A stretch of DNA of 64,000 nt from Sordaria brevicollis (Eukaryota; Ascomycota; Sordariomycetes; Sordariales; Sordariaceae), in the NCBI GenBank assembly GCA_033439795.1, contig JAUTDP010000010.1, forward strand, positions 682,001 through 746,000. Reading direction: 5' to 3'. Numbering within the stretch: position 1 is the first letter of the stretch; every line of letters starts with the position of its first letter. The position numbers and the translations under genes were made by a program. A model generated the notes under the pieces. That model did not search any database, was not told where the DNA came from, and saw only the letters and a program-made list of their open reading frames with translations. Positions 59,346 to 64,000 of the stretch are shown piece after piece.

Positions 59346-61027
59346 CTAGAAGGTAGTAGCTGCCGTCCTCAATCCACTCGGAGCAATATCTGCATCCTCC
59401 ACATCCTTCTCAATCCCACTTCCAGCTCCCATGTTTCTCGTCATCCTCCTTGGCATCACCGGCCCTGTAAGCCCGTTCCACATCTCAAGCACCAATCCCT
59501 TGGACCACTTGTAAATTACATCACCATAATCAAGCCATACCCGCCAAAACACCACGACGGCAATGGTCGTTGGTATAGTTGTGACCCAGTAGATCCACAG
59601 GTCGTCGGAAACTTCCCAGTTTCCGTTGTCGCCGTAGGTGAAGAAGGTGGTGCTGAAGAGTGCCTGCCGTCCAACTCTGGTGATTAGCATGGGAACCGAA
59701 TGAAGTTGGAGTACAGGGGAGAAAACGTGGGGTTGGAAAAAGGACGGGAGAGGACACACCGAAATAAAAGTTGCCGGCAAGAAAATCATGGTCAACAGAG
59801 CAATAGACTTCATGACGCTGTTATCCTGCCTCGCAATATTATTGTACGCCAGCCCAACCTCGTTCTTAAGTCGTTGAAGACTCGAATCGCTTCTCAGCTT
59901 TAGACTCTTGACCAAAGAGATCTGAAACTGGGTGTAGTCTTGGGCTTGCGATCTGTAGGTTAGAGTCAGGCCCCGGGATGGCTGCTGTTGGCTCTGCCCA
60001 TTGGCGACGTGGTCATGAATCTCCCTCTGATACCTCCCCAACTGCTCAACCGTCTGGATCGCCGCCTCTAAGACCTCAGACGAGTGATAGGCGTGTCGTG
60101 CGTGGTCGTGGATCTGCTCAAAGAGGTCGTGCCCGTTAAGCCGCGACTTTTCGAGAAGCCGGATGGGATCGCGCACGCGCCAGACCGAGATGTCGGAGTA
60201 GGTGATCATGATGTCTAGGAGATCGGCGTGGAGAGCGAATGGATCTGCTTTGGCCTGCGCTTGGGCTGTTTCTGATAGACTTCGAGTCTTCTTCTTCGCC
60301 AGTGCATCCCTAAGCCGCTCAGGACAATCGGGCGGCGTGTCGATGCAAAGGACTCGACATTTCCCTCTTCCGCCGGGGCCCGTCAGGCTGCTGCTGTCCC
60401 ACCGGGTGAAGACGCTCATTTCGAACCACTCGTAGCCCTTCTTGGACGTGGCGCGCACATACTCAGGTTCATTGTCGTGAGGTCGGTGCTCGGATTGGAA
60501 GGAGTCAATCTTGCCGACCATCTTGACTAGGTAGCGGAACCATGTCGTGCAACTGGTCAATGTAGGGCTTGTATTATTCTGTTGTTCTTCTCTAGAAGGG
60601 GTCTGGAGAGGTGTCGTTTCGTCGAATACTGGCCTGCATCCCGCGTAACCGTTGAGTTCAAAACAGGTCCTGCTGGCGACAAAGCCGGGGACGTTGAAGG
60701 CGGCGAGAAGGGCCTCACGCCCGCCGCTTACGGGCGGGTAGTCATTTTTGTGGATGAATCTGATGTTGAATATTAGTGCTTGTTGAAGTTTCCGTTGAAT
60801 GAGTCGCAGTTGTACGCACATATAGGAATGATCTGGGAGATCGCCGAGCTCAGGGTGTACGAGGTTGATCAATGCCGAAATATCAACAGATTTCTCCTCA
60901 ATCACCCAGTTTGCTCCATGCTCTGCTGAGTTACACCGTATTAGCCCGTATCTTGGCCATTTTCCTTGCAAATTGGCATGCAAAACTTACAGGGAGAAAG
61001 AATTTTGATTTGAAGATCCCGTGTCAT
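59346..61027 (-). CDS. CorA-like fungal membrane protein, two C-terminal TM helices
   Basis: Member of the fungal CorA-like magnesium-transporter-related group. Four exons (61027-60991, 60925-60820, 60759-59760, 59663-59346) give 486 residues. The small first exon supplies MTRDLQIKILSPS before EHGANWVIEE. Two of the three introns (60 and 96 nt) contain no in-frame stop, so an unspliced frame looks longer than the true protein; branch site CTAAT and donor GTGCGT support removal. A large cytosolic domain with helical, charged segments (LHADLLDIMITYSDISVW, YTQFQISLVKSLKLRSDSSL) leads to helix 1 (SVMKSIALLTMIFLPATFISALF) and helix 2 (LWIYWVTTIPTTIAVVVFWRVW). The GMN selectivity motif of true CorA channels is absent after helix 1, so magnesium transport should not be assumed. 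Confidence 0.85.
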
Positions 61028-64000
61028 CGTATCTTTTGCAGGACGGAAGCATACAATAACCGTTAGAAGTACTGTTGCAACAATGAAGTATCAAGTTTTA
61101 CACACAAAGCTCTTACCCTCGAAGGAATTTCAAGCAACCATGAGGCTCCGCCTCAGAACCGTGACTTCTGTTTAATGAGCCGCAAAGTCCTTACTGCTGC
61201 CTTCTCATCGTAACACAGCAGGAGCAGCCTGTTGGTGGGAGAGCCCCGCGTTGGGCCTCAAATTGAGGCCGATCATACTCAGCCACCTCATCCAGCCTTG
61301 AGCCAGCCCAAAAGGACTCAAGAGGGATTCCACTCGCCACGTCGACTCGCAGCTCATGAAGGCCAATGGATGGTGTTGAATGTGCAGTGTGCATTGCTTT
61401 TACCTACCTTTTGGGTTGGGCGTTTCAGCGCCATTTGCAGAGAAGAATGATGAAAAGTCAAGTGAGAGGGTGCCTGTGCAAGCAGAGTGCATTATCTTTC
61501 GCAAAATGCTGTCGTTGGAAAAAGAGAGTTGAAGATAGGAGAGCAGTCGAGGTTTACTCGCTATAGGGTTGGGGTCTATCGCTCCTTTTCCTCAATGCTA
61601 CCAATCAACCCGTTTGTATCTCCAAGCATGCGATCCGGTGATTGCCGATTGATATCAATACCTATAGTCGTCAGTAATATCTCTCTGGGCACTTTATAAG
61701 CAGTAGTGTCCTGCCCTTTTGAGGCTCTGGGCGTATTTTCCAGCGTACCTTTGGCAGAGGCGAATGTGCCCCTATTTCGAACGGTACTAACTTACGATTC
61801 GAGCGCTTCTTCGATAGCTTCGAAGGAAAAGGAGCTCGCCTGGCCTCTTTCACATGCTATGCTACTGTATCGTACCTATCTCTTCCTAGTGCATACTTAA
61901 AACACAATCCTAAACCGTTACTCTGCAGTCCTCGCGAAAGAAGGTAGTATACTATTCGTGGCAAGCGTAGCATAAAACCATTATATGTGACATGGTTCCG
62001 ATATTTGGCAACGGCCGACCCGTGTGTGTGAGCGCGAGCCCCTGGTGAAGGGCATGTCCCATTCGGCTCTTGGAGGGGAATTCGAGAACCATGGTTCAAG
62101 GCAACGTTTGACAACCGTGCGTTTCGATACGAATGCCGGAGTTGGAAATCATCCCGCATTGTGTGTTGACAAGCTGTGATTGTTGTTGAGTTGGCCGCAT
62201 ATGTATGTAGGACATCGTTTTCGTTTGCGCGGTGCTTTGACTTCGCGTAGACGTCGGTGAGTGAGGTGAAGTGGTGTAGACATGGCTTCAAATCCAGCAT
62301 GTGGGTGAAAAAGGTGTTTTGTTTGTAGTGTAATGGTGTGCTGGAACGGGCCGTCTAGCCACCAGCCCTACTCATAGCTGTCTAGCGAAGCCGGTGACTG
62401 ATCCTCTGTGCGTTGTGTCCATCTTTTCCCCTTTTCTCATCGTTGTTGTCTTGTGCACAAGGGGCTGCCCGTCGTCTTTGTCAATCTTGTCAATTTTCGT
62501 CCCTCCACGGGAGGCCCAGCCCACTGGAAGTTCCCAGGTCCTTGAATGGTGATGTGCCTTGTTGAGGCTCCAAACCCTCATAGACTGGGTAGACCCCGCG
62601 CGCTTCAGGGTTGGTTGAGAGGAGATGGTGGTTTTCCATAGCACACGTAACCACTATAAAGCCCGGTGCTATTGCATGATGCCATCCGTGAAGAGTGAAG
62701 TGAACTTCACTAGTTAGTGTGAAGCGACCTGTCGGTTAGACAAGCGATATTGCTATGCCGTCTGTGGTGATAGAAAGAAAACAACGACTCCAGGTACTCG
62801 GTTTTGGATTTCTGGTTACGTTGGCACTCCATGCCACTGGCGTTGTCAGAGGACTCTCCCGTCCTTGAGAATGACACACTCCAGGGACCTTTGTTCAGGG
62901 GGTTTTTGGGATGCCGAGATGGCGTTAAGCGATTACCACCCCTGTATTTGGGCGTTAAATGATGGTTATGCCTCGGTACACGGCGCTCAAGGTTGTACTA
63001 TGCAACACTGAGCGGAAACGAAGGTGAGCATGGAGCAGGTTATCTTGGAACGATACGACAATATTCCTTTGGCCTCGACGGCGGTAAGCTGTGCAGTTGG
63101 GAAAACCTAGAGATGGTTCGTCTGTGCACCATGTAAGAGTATCCCCGTTCAGCACCAGTGGAGAAATGCAGCAAATCATGGTGAAAGATCTTCAAAGAGT
63201 CCAGATCTTACAGGATTTGGTCCTGGAATCGCGGATGGTACCTCTAGGTGGTTGTAGGGCAGAGGTCGGCCAGTGGTGGATAAACTCGCTGTGCATCGTA
63301 ACGAGACGCGGCTCCAAACTTGTAAACCTCTCATCTTTGTCGACATATCAGCGGTCGGTGTGATTCTGATAGGAAAGTGAAGAGAGAACCAACAGCCTGC
63401 CCACGTTCGTGTCTCAGCTACAGCGCGAGAAGGCGAGCAGACAAAGTCACAAAAGACAGTGCCCGACCTCTCCGTCCCTAACACTGACAAGGTTGACCGG
63501 GCCGGGGCCCGTTGTGGATTTTGTGCCAGCTTGGTGGATTCCGAGTTTGGGAAGTGCCTGACTTGAGTCCCTCAACATTTCCTTCCAGAGCTGTTAAGAA
63601 CTTAAGATTGGGTAAACAAGCGCCATGGTGGCTCTCGCTGCTCAAACTTTGTAGCATACCCTCTTCGATCCCTCGGACTCCCCACTGTTTCGACAAATCC
63701 ATGATGAAGGCCTAATCCCGGTATTAAGGGTCGTTGGCATCTGACCTTGTGGCTCGTTCAAGTGTAAACCTGGTGGAAGAGGTCACCCTGTAAAACCAGA
63801 AAGGACTGGGATAAGCGCAGACACTGTACTGTACCTCAGCCCGGTGAGATGTCCGTCTGTGGAGGAGGTGACAAAAGATGGAAAAATCCATAGCTGATCT
63901 CCCGCGGTGGAGAGCTCTCATCTGTGATGCAGGGGAGCATTTTGGTGTTTTGGCCTGGACGGGTTCCCCAATCCCCTCAGGGCACCCTTCCCATTCAAGG
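61028..64000. other. Right-end intergenic region, 3 kb, no supported gene
   Basis: The first few hundred bases are the CorA-like gene's promoter. Beyond that, frames are at most 147 codons on either strand, without motifs, signal peptides or convincing splice extensions. Part of a gene could continue past the window edge. Confidence 0.55.

Noticed and set aside
63091..63921. Frames of 65-104 codons near the right edge
   Set aside because: No family resemblance and no continuity across plausible introns.

Overview
The window is ordinary nuclear DNA of a filamentous ascomycete, most likely a Sordariales fungus of the Neurospora/Sordaria type. The evidence is as follows. Genes are dispersed, monocistronic and on both strands. 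They carry short introns (about 50-210 nt in most cases) with GTRNGT-type donors, CTNAC/CTAAT branch sites and C-ending codon preference. Intergenic spaces run 0.3-3 kb. Protein families are typically fungal: Zn2Cys6 regulator, fungal CorA-like protein, KRE9-type wall protein, CBM1-tailed esterase. From memory, a neighbourhood of GH3 xylosidase, acetylxylan esterase, HMG-CoA reductase and STI1 fits Neurospora crassa linkage group I, but I could not check this.

Layout. 0-4 kb: Pol III subunit RPC34 and an MFS transporter, both on the minus strand. 6.7-7.6 kb: a secreted KRE9/KNH1-type protein. 9.2-12.6 kb: a 1053-residue Zn2Cys6 transcription factor. 14.3 kb: a short TA-flanked inverted-repeat element (MITE-like). 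15.2-17.1 kb: a CYP65-like cytochrome P450 with six exons. 19.3-19.9 kb: a small secreted cystine-knot-like protein. 20.2-21.9 kb: an aldehyde dehydrogenase. 22.6-23.4 kb or beyond: a membrane RING-H2 protein whose RING is completed only through a GC-AG intron. 25-26.8 kb: the Hsp90 co-chaperone STI1. 27.5-28.8 kb: nicotinamidase. 31.9-35.5 kb: HMG-CoA reductase behind a 3.1-kb upstream space. 38.2-40.2 kb: a 14-TM MFS exporter. 42.2-46.3 kb: a tail-to-tail pair of xylan-degrading genes, a CE1 esterase with CBM1 and a GH3 beta-xylosidase. 46.9-47.6 kb: an eight-cysteine membrane protein. 48.4-49.4 kb: a two-RRM protein. 51.9-52.9 kb: ribosomal protein eL42. 54.1-55.3 kb: a single-pass membrane protein. 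56.1-56.8 kb: a secreted copper-SOD-like protein. 57.5-58.7 kb: an unrecognised 395-residue ORF. 59.0-59.1 kb: a tRNA-like Pol III candidate. 59.3-61.0 kb: a CorA-like membrane protein. 61-64 kb: no supported gene.

The only genes whose proximity suggests a joint job are the convergent esterase and xylosidase, which remove acetyl groups and xylose units from xylan. The rest look like unrelated housekeeping and accessory genes. I see no CRISPR, prophage, complete transposon, rRNA or canonical tRNA, and no biosynthetic cluster built around the P450. I did not find a convincing new multi-gene system. The observations most worth a second look are the tRNA-like element near 59.05 kb, the MITE-like element at 14.34-14.54 kb, the GC-AG intron in the RING gene, the tail-frame conflict in the eight-cysteine membrane protein, and the knottin-like secreted protein. 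All gene models are manual splice inferences with no transcript evidence.
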